DNA from: Cricetomys ansorgei
Lineage: Eukaryota; Chordata; Mammalia; Rodentia; Nesomyidae
Reading direction: 5' to 3'
Assembly (NCBI GenBank): GCA_026225945.1
Contig: JAMJFZ010003624.1
Location: 8,231,001-8,295,000 of the forward strand
Length of the DNA stretch: 64,000 nt
This document shows positions 22,001 to 62,945 of this stretch, piece by piece. A model generated the notes under the pieces. The model searched no databases, had not been told where the DNA came from, and worked only from the letters and a program-made list of their open reading frames with translations. The first letter of the stretch is position 1; each line of letters opens with the position of its first letter. Both the position numbers and the translations under genes were made by a program.

Positions 22001-22369
22001 ATGTGCAACGCGGAAGAGGAACGCCTTAGGAAACGCTTCGCTCACCTGCGTTACGCGCCTTTGTCAATGTTTGATGAAGAAGATCTGCAGCAGCTGAGTA
22101 GTTCCTACCAACCTGGTGGTGCCTCTCACGAGTTCCGATCAGAAGCCCTTCCTGCTGCTGCTGAAGAGCTGAACCTCTTTCCTTACACCGTTGTCTTTGC
22201 AACAACTAGCCCGTTTAAAGGCGTGCTGAAAGCTCGCCCGCACGCCAGTCCCTTACCCTATAGTATGCATCATGACAGTTCCAGAGCTGTAGCGTTTTGG
22301 TTATTGCTTGTGATTTACTTATGTAAATTATTTACAAAATCATTCAATGAAACTGATTTAATATATTGA
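22001..22369 (+). other. Unrecognised 122-codon ORF inside the Polk 3' UTR
   Basis: The ORF starts MCNAEEERLRKRFAHLRY, continues with an acidic MFDEEDLQQL stretch and ends in AT-rich sequence with a hydrophobic stretch (VAFWLLLVIYL). The first 200 bases are rich in CpG (eight between 22009 and 22062) and have coding-like codon use, unlike the flanks. There is no Kozak purine context (TTCTAAGCTCTAAGAGAAAATG has A at -3, but an in-frame stop lies only six bases before the ATG). I do not recognise the protein. It could be a conserved UTR element, an old retrocopy fragment or a chance ORF. Confidence 0.3.
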
Positions 22370-22435
22370 AAAGTAGATCTTACTGTATTTATTGCTTCCT
22401 CCCATCTGAAGTTTATTTTTGTTTTCAACATTAAT

Positions 22436-22441
22436 AATAAA
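22436..22441 (+). promoter_or_regulatory. Polk: Polyadenylation signal AATAAA, probable Polk 3' end
   Basis: Canonical hexamer in an AT-rich tract, the first good AATAAA downstream of the Polk stop codon. It is followed by T-rich sequence. Cleavage would be expected about 15-25 bases later. Confidence 0.6.
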
Positions 22442-22459
22442 TTATTTTCATTTAGAAGA

Positions 22460-24404
22460 CCCATTTAGTTGAATGCCATCGTATATAATATTTAATAATT
22501 TAAAATAAAATTTAAAAATCCTTTTTGAGAACTCCTTATGTGCATACTATATTTACATCATTTTCTTCTCTTAATCTTCTTCCAGCTCCTCCATGTCCTC
22601 TCAATCTCTCTCAATTCATTACCTCAATTATTATTGTTACATATGTGTGTGTGCACACACATATACATGCACATATTGTTACAAATGTGTGTATGTATGT
22701 ATGCATATATTGTTACATACATATAACCTGCAGAATTCATTAGTATGACTCATGTGTTACGTGTTTAGGAACGACTCCTTGGGATTTGATAGCTTTTCAG
22801 GGGGTTTGTCCGTAGAGAAGATGGACTCTCCCTTTTTCAGCAGTCGTTAATTGCCTGTAGCTCTTCATCTAGGGGAGGGGCCTTGTGAGACTCCCCCATC
22901 CAGGTTGGAGCGTTTCACTAACAGTGTTGTCACTGTGCAGGTCTTGTTTAAGTGACTACGTAGTTGAGGCTTTGTGGATATAGCTTCCCTGTCACATACA
23001 GGAGACGCTATCTCAGCAGACATCCCGGTCCCCTAGCTCCACAATGCTCCTGAGCCTGAGATATAGGAGCTCTGGTGTAGACATGTCTGTTGGGGTGCTA
23101 TAGGCCCTTCTCAGCTGGAGAAACCAGAGCTTCTTAGAGAAATGGCTGTTTCCACACCAGAAGACTCCTAAGCCTCTTGCCTTGACCTCTTCAGCTCCAT
23201 GCAAGATCAACATCTCTCACATTCCTCTGTGCGTTGTCCCAACTTTGAATCATTCCTTGAATTAATTACACCATTGGACTCTCTTCTTCCACGGGCTGTC
23301 TGCCGCCTGATTGTTGATAGACTAGCTCCTCTGCACTTCTGGGTCACAGTTCACCCTTTAGGGAGGATGGAGCCGGAAGCCAAGAGGGGAGGACGCCTGG
23401 AGGCAGGACCAACCGCTGTAGAGGAAGACTGCTTGCTCTGTGCGCAGATTTCTCTACATGCCTGTTCTTCCCCCCGATACTTTCATCTTTGTATTCTCTT
23501 GTCTAGACTTCTCCCACACTCTTTATTATCTGTTTTGTCTAGAATATATAATGCATTTTTTAAAAAAATTTCAAAGTGTTTCTGGAAAGCATAAGGAATC
23601 TTAGAAGGAAGAGTATCCATAATCTTAGCGTCAAACCGAGGAAGAACATGTTGCAACCCTGTCCCTAGTGTTGGTGGGGAAAGTTAGTATCTGGAATATA
23701 AAATTGATGCTTAATAGTCATACGTGATATGTATCACAATGGTGATACGAAAGACTTTTCAGTGGCATTTCACAGGAAGGAAAGTCTGAATGACCAAGAG
23801 CCATGAAAACAGCCTCAGCCGTGTTAGTCGTCTGGACATGGAGCATAAAACTGCAAAGAGGTCTTATTACCTGTGTTCACAGAAAGACACGATTCAGAGA
23901 CTAAGTTTTAGAAATGGTTTGAACCCTCGCTTCGAGAATAATCACCGTGGGAAACAATTTGTCCTTTAGTCGACTGAACAAACGGAGTGAGTAAAAAACT
24001 AGAAAAAGAAAAGGAACCTCATATAGTCCATGCGTTCCTACATTCTTTTTTAAGAGTTTTTTAATTTATTTTTGCCTCACTTGCCTACATTTTAAATAAA
24101 TCTACATTTTTTTCCAGAAGTCAATAAATTTCTGTCTGTAAAATCAACACCATTCCAATAAAGCAGTGATAAGCAATTAGAAAACAGAATAAAAAATAAT
24201 TTTGGTTATCATGGGGATCTGTGAGGTGCCTCAGAAGGAAAAATGTTCAAAGGCTTGGGAACCACAGAGTCTTGGAAGATAAGCACCACAAGTGAAATGA
24301 TCTTGTTCAAGAACAGGAAGAGTGACTATATAAAATAATTCCACCCCCCAGTTACACTGCCAAGTACAATAAAACTCAAAGCCCCTTACAAATTGGTACA
24401 TAGA
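22460..24404. other. Intergenic sequence downstream of Polk
   Basis: A (TG/CA)n-TATG tract lies at 22640-22728. The rest is unrecognised, including 22750-23600, which is less AT-rich and gives small ORFs on both strands without a recognisable family. Nothing else is seen. Confidence 0.5.
22640..22728. repeat. TG/CA and TGTA simple repeat
   Basis: ATATGTGTGTGTGCACACACATATACATGC, then TGTGTGTATGTATGTATGC; the first part is nearly palindromic. Confidence 0.85.
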
Positions 24405-24516
24405 GCCGGGTATGATGGCACAAACCTTTAATCTCAGCATTCAGGAGCCAGAGTAAGAAGATCTCTAAGTTCAAGGCCAGCCCGGTTTCCACAGTGAAAC
24501 CCTGTCTCAAGAAAAG
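24405..24516 (+). mobile_element. B1 SINE
   Basis: GCCGGGTATGATGGCACAAACC, TAATCTCAGCATTCAGGAGCC, AAGGCCAGCCCGG and GAAACCCTGTCTCAAGAAAAG. About 30 bases shorter than usual in the second half. Confidence 0.85.
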
Positions 24517-24823
24517 AAACAGAATTAAGTAGATACTAAATTTTATGTAGCAATCAATAAGGTATTAGCAGTAGCATTGGTAATGCGAGAGCCGTTTCAA
24601 ATATCCTAGTGTGAAAAGTATTGGCTGTTAAATAGATAGCCCTTCTATGGTTGATATCTCATTGAGAAAAATTAAAATGCAATTACAACCTAACTGCTGG
24701 GAGTTAGGCTACTCTCAAGTCATTATTGGCTAGAAGGACTAGCAGAACTGACAAAAGCCGCAGAGCCCGAGATTACAGGTTTTAAGAGTGAAAAGATATA
24801 AATTAAAATAAGCAAAGAACCTA

Positions 24824-24910
24824 GACATGGCTCAGAAGTAGAATGCTTTTCTGTGTGTGTAAGACCTTAGGTTTGATATGCAGCATGGTGACGGGGGTGG
24901 GGGGGCGGTG
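24824..24910 (+). mobile_element. ID-like SINE fragment followed by G-run
   Basis: CATGGCTCAGAAGTAGAATG, TGTAAGACCTTAGGTTTGATATGC, then GACGGGGGTGGGGGGGCGG at 24890-24908. Confidence 0.55.
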
Positions 24911-26647
24911 TTTGAGGTCAGCAAGGTCTCATGTTTCCAGGGGAGGCATATGAGGTATGCACAGAGTTCTCCCACAAGTACTGTATGCCAGCACATGCAG
25001 AATATCACCAACCAAGACACCATGCCCAGCCCTTGCCACCCAGAATCTTTCCTGGAAGTCTGTGCCAGGTGTTCCTGTCATCCCCACTGATCTTAGCTAC
25101 TAAGCTTTAAACCTTCCAGAGAGCTCCTGGTCCAAGGCCTGTCTTCAGAAATCAAGCATAAGCCAGTTGGTAATATACACTATCTCTTCAAACTAATACA
25201 ATGTAGCCCAAAGCTTTGGACCTATGAAACAATCTTAGCAGACTGGTAAAGGCCAAGGACTCGGGTCAGTTCTCAGAAACTGGTCAAGGGCCAGTTCTAC
25301 TGAAGAGAGAGGTCTTTCTTTGCAAACTGTAGGAGTTGAGCAATCGGAACCGGCCAAGGTAACTAACCCTTACAGTTTGCTTGCAAAATGAATGTCAGAT
25401 CTGTTTATTAGAATAAAGAATAAAAAGATAAGGGTCACTTAGAGTAACGTTTTTTCTGCCTTTTTTTAAATGCATGTGAAACCTTCTATGGTGCAAGCAT
25501 TCCCACCTGGACACAGGCTGTACAAAGATAACCAGTCACAATTCCTGACATAGCTCTTGATAACAAATGTATGCTACCGGTCTGGTAGCAATGTCCACCG
25601 TGCACTCCTGATGCTGGCCTACAGTCTGGTAAGCAGAAAGTCACACAGAAAACCATAGCCAATAATGCTTCCAGATCTTCACGAAGGGGAACACAAAATG
25701 GTAACTGGTCCCAGAAGGAAGGGCGTCCTTTCCTGAAGGGGCCTTTGTGCCTGTAGACAAGGGGGCGGTTCCATTTGGTGGAGGAGGATCAGCAGGCCTT
25801 AGAGATTGCATTGTGGACACAGGGCAGTGGCACAAACTGGAAGGAGAATTCTTCGTCTCTAAGGTGACTGTAGTCACTCCTCGGTGATTGTAGGCTGTAG
25901 GCTGGTAGAAAGGTGGGGCTATCTCTCACATATCTCTAAGTCCCAAGTGCAATGGCCTGGCACGGTGTTAATGGGCATTTGTTAATGAGCAGAAGCAAAT
26001 GGACAGCATCTCAAGAAGAACACACCTCAGTCTGGCAGAGCAGCTCACAGTCTTACTCTTGCGACATGTGCCCTTACAGCAAGGTCAGCCAGCGGACTGT
26101 GTGAGGAAGTGATGGACAGCATACTAGAACCTTCCTCTTTGCCTTCTGCTTTTTTCCCTTTGTCCCTTTTCCTGGAATCAGACAAGACTGCCTTGCACTT
26201 GAGTTGGGGGTGCACCTGGGAACTGTGGAGTACCAGGCTCGAGGGGCCGGCTCCTGAGGACTGCAGAATAGAGGCATCATGGCAGCCCTGGCCCACATGC
26301 TTCCAGACTTTAACGAGGCACAGTTTCTTCTTCCTTGTAGTTGAATCCTACCTTTTAAGACATTTTTGTTCACAAGCCTGAAGAATCACCCCCAGGTGAC
26401 AGGTCCTACCCAGCCAAGGGAAGGACTCTAATGGATAAACATGTAAAGTCGGAATCTAGAGCCACAACATCTGGCAGGAAAGTAAATAAATGGTTTTTTT
26501 TTTTGTTGTTTGTTTTTTTAAATAAAGAACCCTTGAAGGCCTGGACTTAAAAGTTCACTGCAAATTTGAACATATCCAGGCATGTCTGAACCTTTTGAGA
26601 TTGCAACACGATATTAGCATCAAAGTGCACACTTAACCATGCAGTGG
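24911..26647. other. Intergenic sequence, no gene recognised
   Basis: Unrecognised low-copy or old repeat sequence. A GC-richer stretch at 25900-26390 yields overlapping ORFs on both strands (83-99 codons), which look like composition effects. A T-run lies at 26492-26519. Confidence 0.4.
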
Positions 26648-26962
26648 GGCTGGGAAGATGTGTTAGCGGTTAAAGTGTTTGACAGGAAATTGTGAGGAGC
26701 AGAGTTTCGTCCTCAGAACGCACGTCAGTGCCAGGTAGGCGTTGGCTGGTGGCCTGCCCATAATTCCAGCCTGAGAAATCAGACACAGGAGATCCCCAGA
26801 GCAAACTGACTAGCAAGGCTAGCCGTATCCTGTGAGCCCAGGGCTGGGAAACCCTGCCTCAATGAATCAGGTGGGGAAGCAATCCAGGATGATTCCTGGC
26901 ATCAACTGAAGCCCCACATGGACATACATGTGAAAAACATGCATACACACCACACACTTGTT
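26648..26962 (+). mobile_element. B4/RSINE-like composite SINE
   Basis: The head GGGCTGGGAAGATGTGTTAGCGG is ID/B2-like; the middle GCCTGCCCATAATTCCAGCC...GGAAACCCTGCCTCAATGAATCAGG is B1-like; the tail GCCCCACATGGACATACATG. This fusion of an ID head with a B1 tail is the B4 layout. Confidence 0.6.
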
Positions 26963-28258
26963 AATGGAAAAAATAAGCAATCAAAATTATTTGAAATTTC
27001 ATAACATTGTAAGTGTGCTTGTGGTTTGGGGCTAGGACACATTCATTCATAGCTGTCCTTAGTCACACGCAGCCTACCCGGCCAACCTTCTGTTAAGAGA
27101 GAAATTCAAGATTTCAGGACTGAACGCTGGTTGCTGTTTCCCTGGCTGAACTGTGTTCTGTATTTATTTGACAAATAGGTCTCAAGCCTGGTCCTCCTGT
27201 AAGGCACTAGGAGATACAGCAGGGGAAAGCCTTAGCAACCTCCTGTCTTTGCGATGTTTAATGTTAGAGGCACCCTAAACAATACCTGTTATATTCGGAC
27301 AACTACCGTACAGGAAGAGCAGCATAGGAAAGTGTGTGTGTGTATGTCAGGGGGAGGAGCTGTGTTCATGATATTTTAAAATGGAGTGATTAGAGTAGGT
27401 TCCTTTGAGGAAACAACAGCCCGAACTTTAACTATATGAAAGATGAAATCATAAAATAAAATAAAACACTGAAAATGGGGATGGGGAAAAGAGGGTTCTG
27501 GGAAGAGAGGACTGGAAACTGAACGTCCTGCAGCAGGAGAGACCAAAGGAGCAACAGGAAGAGGGGAGAGCTCCCCAGGCAAGGGAGCCCACTGAGATAA
27601 TTCACATTATGCTTCAGAGCCTCTCTCCTGTTCAAGTTCTCAGGAGAATCAAGCAATAAAATTGTCCGCGTGTGTGCTGGGGTCCTTCGTCCTGTGCTAG
27701 ATGAGGCCCCACTCCATTTCTAGAAGGGTGGAGCAGAAAGTCATGATGCTTTTCTTTCTAGTTGAGAGCGTTAACAGAATGAGAGAGCCCGGGTTGAAGC
27801 GTGAAAGCAGTCTGTGTGCCGTAACGTACAGGGTAATGTGGTTCAGGACTCCGTGTAGTTGGTCTGGCTTCAACTGTCGGTATTCTGGCACTGATTTACG
27901 GAGGCTTTTCATCTGGTTTTTGGAATTTTGTTTGTAAACAGGTTCATATACTGTTGAATCCTGTCTTCCACTTACATATTATGCTTTGCATGTTCGTCCT
28001 GCCTTATAATTTCTATTGTATTCATTGTAGTGTGCTTGCTGTCGTTTTGATCAGAATACCCTTCTATAAAGAATAGGCCCCATTTACTTTAAGAAGATGT
28101 GCTCTGTATAAGGGATATTTTGCCATGTGTGTTTTTCCCCCCTTGGTCAATCAAGAAACACTGATTTAAACTTAATACTTAAAATATGGTGTCCAATAAT
28201 TTGAGAGGAAAACAAGATTAAAATGGTCATTGATACTATACGACTAAACATTTTTTTG
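26963..28258. other. Intergenic sequence, no gene recognised
   Basis: No exon or clear repeat. A (TG)n of about 14 bases lies near 27332. Confidence 0.4.
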
Positions 28259-28259
28259 T

Positions 28260-28405
28260 TAGTATGCACGTGAGTGTATACACATGTGCGTGCAAGTGTC
28301 ACTGTAGCCGAGAGAGGGCTTTGGAGGCCCTGAAGCCGGAGTTACAGTTGGTTGTGCCCCCCAGATCTTGGGTTAGAACCCAAACTCTGGTCCTCTGCAA
28401 GCGTA
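28260..28405 (-). mobile_element. Antisense B2/B3-like SINE
   Basis: TATGCACGTGAGTGTATACACATGTGCG, TTTGGAGGCCCTGAAGCCGGAGTTACAG and GGGTTAGAACCCAAACTCTGGTCCTCTGC, the reverse of a B2 body. Confidence 0.6.
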
Positions 28406-28689
28406 GTAAATGAAAATGAAATGTCTCATCAATTCATAATAATTAATAATAGAAAAGTAAAGTCTTTTATTCTAACTTTATTTGAGGTGTCAGAATTTGT
28501 TAGACTAGTTTCTTTTATTATCTCAGTTTTTAACAGACTCATCCATGAAAGTTGATAATTTCATGAATTTCACGTTAGAAGTTGAGTCTTTTTTTCTGCC
28601 CCAAGGAGAAAATTTTGGAAACCCCGTTAGGATGTATTTAAGATTGAATTTCCAGTCGTGAATATTGACTACAAATCAAACCCAGACAT

Positions 28690-28963
28690 TTTCAAATCGT
28701 ACAAAGAACTGATGGAGCGTGATGGGGATTTCTGGGGGCTTGTAGACTTCTAGAAATGTTTCCTTTTGTGTAGAGCCAACCCCTATCACCTGGCATGCCA
28801 CACCTAAAGGCGGACTCCGCACACCAGCCCCAGCCTGGGCAGGGCTGCAGAACCCAGGGCTTGTGCCTAGACACCCATCCTGAAGAGAGCAGACTCGACC
28901 CTGCTCTCCTCTGGGTTGCATCTGTGATTCAACCGGTACCCTGGTGGGATCTCCACAGCGTAG
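28690..28963 (+). promoter_or_regulatory. Ankdd1b: Presumed Ankdd1b promoter and 5' UTR
   Basis: Sequence directly upstream of the first Ankdd1b ATG. It is moderately GC-rich from about 28780, but CpGs are few and there is no clear TATA box, so it is not a classical CpG-island promoter. The transcription start cannot be placed from sequence. Confidence 0.35.
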
Positions 28964-58968
<30,005 letters not shown>

Positions 58969-59387
58969 GTAAGCGACCTGGGCTGTGATCAGCCACACAG
59001 TGGGAGGATCACGTAGAGTATTCTTTGGAACTCTAGTATTAATAGATGGTCTACTGGTTTCGTTTTGTTTTTTATAGAATTAAATTTTTAGTGTGTCCTG
59101 TCATGGGTGAGAAGTGATTCACCGCAGGTGGTCTCCACCAGTGTCTCTTTAAAAGCAATGTCGTTCTTCCAGTTCCTTCGGGGGATATTGAAAATGAGAC
59201 AAAAGGAGCAAGGGCCTGTCAGTTACTCCACTTTGTGGACAGAGGGTACTAAAGAAGAAAACAGTCTGCTGTGGGAAAGCTCCATTGGTCATCTTGGGCC
59301 CGAAGGATGCAGGATGCTGTCTGCCCCTAAATATAAAATACTTTTGCGTTTAGTCACAGGTCCAATAGACTTCGAAACTTGCAAGAC
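58969..59387 (+). other. Ankdd1b: Ankdd1b intron 8 start, unique
   Basis: No repeat seen. Confidence 0.35.
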
Positions 59388-59750
59388 TACTGTCTCGGTT
59401 ACTACTCTATTGCTGTGAAGGGACACCAGGAACAAGGCAGTTTATTTAACTGGGGTGTCAGAGGGTGAGTGCAGGACCATCATGGTGGACAGCATGGTGG
59501 CGGGCAGGCGGGCATGGCGTTGAATGCCATCCTTCTCTGCAGACAGCAGAAAAGAGTGAGAATGGGCCTGGCATGGCTTTTAAAACCTCAGAGCCCACCC
59601 TCAGTGATACACCTCCTCCAAGGACACCCGACTGCAGTTAGGCCACGCCCACTAATCCTTCCTAGACAGTCCATCAGTTGGGAACCAAACATTCAACCCC
59701 ATGAGCCTAAAGGGGCCGTTCCTGTTCAAACCATCACAACTCCACTGCTA
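59388..59750 (+). mobile_element. Rodent interspersed repeat, URR1-like (possible hAT)
   Basis: TACTGTCTCGGTTACTACTCTATTGCTGTGAAGGGACACCAGGAAC at the left; GGACCATCATGGTGGACAGCATGG; CAGTGATACACCTCCTCC; GGCCACGCCCACTAATCC; CAAACCATCACAAC at the right. The layout is that of a common rodent repeat. The URR1 name is from memory and uncertain. Confidence 0.5.
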
Positions 59751-60749
59751 GCTTCGCTTTTTTAGACCAAGAAACTATAGCATACAATGAGCAGGAAACT
59801 AATCCAGGATCATACCATAATGGCAGTGCAAAGGTTCAAACTCATGCTGCTGGTTGTGTCTTTTCATACCATGTCCTTCTGATTAATATTGGATTACAAT
59901 GAAAATAACTCATGACCGAAAATTCAAATCGTACCTAAAAGAGTATATGAGAAAAAGAAAATGTGTCTGGCTCTCACTCTGCATTTCAGCTGCCCCCCTC
60001 AGAACTCAGGTCTCTGAAGTTTACTTAGTCTCCTGGGATATTTCCATGAATTCACATGGAGAGGGTGACTGGAGTGAAATCTACACAGTAGCACGCTCTG
60101 TAATTCACGCTACTCTGCACCTTGCTGTTGCTTTTATTTTAATCGCTGTATTAGCACAACGTGTGGACACTTCCTTTACAAAAGGCACAAAGCCCCCAAA
60201 CAATAATGCCTTAGACCCTTGTACACCGCTGTAATCCTTCTGAAAAGCAACTTGTTACTGTCTTTTCTATCATGCATGCGAAATTATAACAAGAGAATAA
60301 TCCAAAAGGAGGGAAAAAAATTCTAGGCTCTTTCTTGACATAGGTGATGGAGTTACTATCAGTGGCCAGCCAATCCTCAAATAATATGAATACTGCAGGA
60401 AAATCCAGGAGAAGGCTAGGTAAGAGTTCGGTGTATTTACTGATTAGAAAATTATGTTGCTATTAAAAATCACAATGCACAGACATGAATGTAGGCAAGA
60501 ACACGCACACAAATAAGAATAAAAAAATCTAAGACATTACAGTGAAAAAATACTACACATATAGAACAACATATAAGATGTTTATCATGAGCACTAATTA
60601 AAAGTAACACAATAAATATTAGCAATAGATTTGCATAGACATCGACAAATACCTTAAGAGAGAATATAAATAAAGAATGAGTTGCTTCTCAGTGATATCA
60701 CAGGGTTATTGACACAGTCAACAAACACAGAACAAGAAGTCAGAATACG
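59751..60749 (+). other. Ankdd1b: Ankdd1b intron 8, unrecognised
   Basis: Searched for the next ankyrin exon; none found. AT-rich after 60280. 60430-60700 (GAAAATTATGTTGCTATTAAAAATCAC, GAACAACATATAAGATG) may be old L1-like sequence. Confidence 0.35.
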
Positions 60750-60903
60750 CCAGCAGAGGAGATGGCTTAGGAGTTAAGAGCACTGGCCGCTCTTCCAAAG
60801 GACCCTGGTTCAGTTCCCAGAACCTACATCAGGCAACTTCCAACCATCTGTACCTCCAGCTCTAGGGGGTGACTGCCTCTGGTTTCCACTGGCACCTGCA
60901 CCC

Positions 60904-60951
<48 letters not shown>

Positions 60952-60960
60952 CTGTATAGA
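60750..60960 (+). mobile_element. B2/B3 SINE with (CA)n tail
   Basis: CAGCAGAGGAGATGGCTTAGG, TTAAGAGCACTGGCCGCTC, GTTCAGTTCCCAGAACC, then (CA)n at 60908-60946. Confidence 0.85.
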
Positions 60961-61302
60961 GTATGCAGCTGTGAACACAATTAAAAATAATAAAAGTAAG
61001 TCTTTAAAGAGAAAAAAGGTTCAGGATGTGGAAATCTGCCTTGTCTCCAGAGGCCATTCACCCCCGAGTCTTTTGGAATGATCTTTCTGGTCGGCAGAGC
61101 TCTGAGACTCGCTTCCTGGCCTGAACCTCCATAGCTTCTACATTTGCTTATTCTGTCTTCAGCGGGATTTGGTTTTGTGGTGATTTTCACATGCACAAAC
61201 TCATATTCTTCCCAAGGACAGCAGACTCCCACTGTCCACCTCTGTTCAGTAATGGCCTCAGCTGAAGGAACTTGCCAGAAGTTCGCACCCAGCTCTTACC
61301 AG

Positions 61303-61680
61303 AGCCGTGGTTTGAATAGGTTTGTTCCTCCAAATTCACCAAGGAGTTCAATCATGTAACGGTAGCAAAGGCAGAAACATAACCTAAGCATGATATTTAG
61401 AGATGCAGCCTTTGGGAAGTGATTAGTTCATTAGGGAGGAGCCCCCATGATTGATTATATCCTGGTAAGTTTATAAGGAGAGGGAGAAAGACCATATGGA
61501 CAGAGATACACATTATAGCATTGTGACATGTTGTAACCTAGAGAGTCCCTGTCCAGAGCCTCCTCCATGGGATTAGGACTTGCGTTTGCAACAACTGAGC
61601 AAAATAAACCTCATTTTTCTTATAAATTAGCCTACCTCGGGTATTTTGCGATGGTAATGAAAACCTAATACAACTTCTAG
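61303..61680 (+). mobile_element. MaLR-type solo LTR
   Basis: GCCGTGGTTTGAATAGGTTTG at the start, CAGCCTTTGGGAAGTGATTAG, GAGGAGCCCCCATGATTG, CAACTGAGCAAAATAAACCTC and CCTCGGGTATTTTGCGATGGTAATG at the end. Near full-length, with AATAAA. Non-coding. Confidence 0.75.
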
Positions 61681-62139
61681 AGGTTTCAGCCTTTGTTCAT
61701 TTGCATAGTTCCTAAATAAGTAATTCTAGCACCCATTAGAATCCACGAATGTTCCCATGTAGCCTGGAGAACACGCTCAGGACAGAAGCAGCGTGGAGTA
61801 AGAAGCCAGCTGCCACAGCACACAGGATCACAGGCATTTTGGACTCCATTTTGCTCTTACATCTGTAGGGATGGGTTCAGTCACAGAAATGCTTCACCTT
61901 GCTGACACCATCTTTGCTTGGCCACTGGGAGATGGCTTTTGTGGTCTCTTGTGTCTCCCTGTCACTAAGGAGAGGAAGTACACAGTTGAGTCCTTCCTGA
62001 GGAAGTAATTGGATTAAGATCGTGGATTTGGTTGTTACCAGAATTCCTCCATTTGTGCCAGATGGAGAGACTGCCCAACTTGGCCGCTAGGCTCTCTGCT
62101 GCATTGCATCAGCTGCCGTGGGCCTGGGGATGACTTTTT
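61681..62139 (+). other. Ankdd1b: Ankdd1b intron 8, unrecognised
   Basis: Contains TTTTGGACTCCATTTTGCTC at about 61838, an LTR-like phrase, but no clear element. Confidence 0.3.
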
Positions 62140-62325
62140 AAAAATTTTTTATTTATTTTATGTACATTTGTGTTTTGCCTGCATGTGTGTCTGTGTGAGG
62201 GTGTCGGATCCCATGGAACAGGAGTAACAGAAGATGTGAGCTGCCATGTGGGTGCTGGGAATTGAACCTGGGTCCTCTAGAAGGGAGATTAGTGCTCTTA
62301 ACCACTGAGCCATCTCTCCAGCCCC
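62140..62325 (-). mobile_element. Antisense B2/B3 SINE
   Basis: AAAATTTTTTATTTATTTTATG, GTTTTGCCTGCATGTGTGTC, GTGGGTGCTGGGAATTGAACC and CCATCTCTCCAGCCCC. Confidence 0.92.
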
Positions 62326-62741
62326 TGGGGATGACTGGGGATGACTTTTGTAGACCTTAAAAATTAAAGCTTCTGGAAGCTTTACGTCATTTCTTATCAA
62401 ATGTATTTAAATACCCTTACATTTCTAATATATATTACCACTGCTACTCTAAAAGTATCTTTTATTTTTGTTCTTATAATTATTTGGCTTCATTAAACTT
62501 TATCTAGTTTATAAGTGATTGATTTCTTAGAACACCATGTACAGACTTGGGAATTTTCAGGAGGTTAAAAAATGAAAACTTTAAGTCATTTACAAATGTA
62601 ATGAATATTTTATATTACATTTAACAATCAATGAAGTAGGACTGGGTCAATTAAATATTTATTCACTTCAATTTTGTGGCTTTCTTTTGGTATCTTAGAA
62701 CCAGTCATTATTATTATTTTTTCTTGAGAGTCACATAATTT
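62326..62741 (+). other. Ankdd1b: Ankdd1b intron 8, AT-rich
   Basis: The phrase GGGGATGACT flanks the SINE above and recurs (62130, 62325, 62335). Otherwise AT-rich and unrecognised. Confidence 0.35.
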
Positions 62742-62945
62742 CTGGGGTGGAGAGCATTTGAAGTACTAGCTGCTCTTCCAGAGGACTGGGGCTTGTTCGC
62801 AACACCCACATGGTGGCACAAAACTGTCTGTAACTCTAGTAACAGGGGGTCTGATACCCTGTTCTGATCTCTCAAGCATGCACACAGTACACAGATGTAC
62901 ATGCAGACCTCACACTCCTACACACAAAATACAATAAGTTGCACA
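62742..62945 (+). mobile_element. B2 SINE, diverged
   Basis: GGGGTGGAGAGCATTTGAAG, AGCTGCTCTTCCAGAGGAC, CACCCACATGGTGGC and ACAGATGTACATGCAGAC. Confidence 0.75.

Larger units (their letters stand above)
21203..22460 (+). other. Polk: Polk 3' untranslated region
   Basis: AT-rich sequence from the Polk stop to about 20 bases after an AATAAA hexamer. The roughly 1.25 kb length suits the known mRNA size of the family. The end is inferred from the hexamer only. It contains the unexplained CpG-rich ORF at 22001-22369. Confidence 0.7.

Noticed and set aside
22525..22743. ORFs after the Polk 3' end
   Set aside because: Driven by the TG/TATG repeat; no family.
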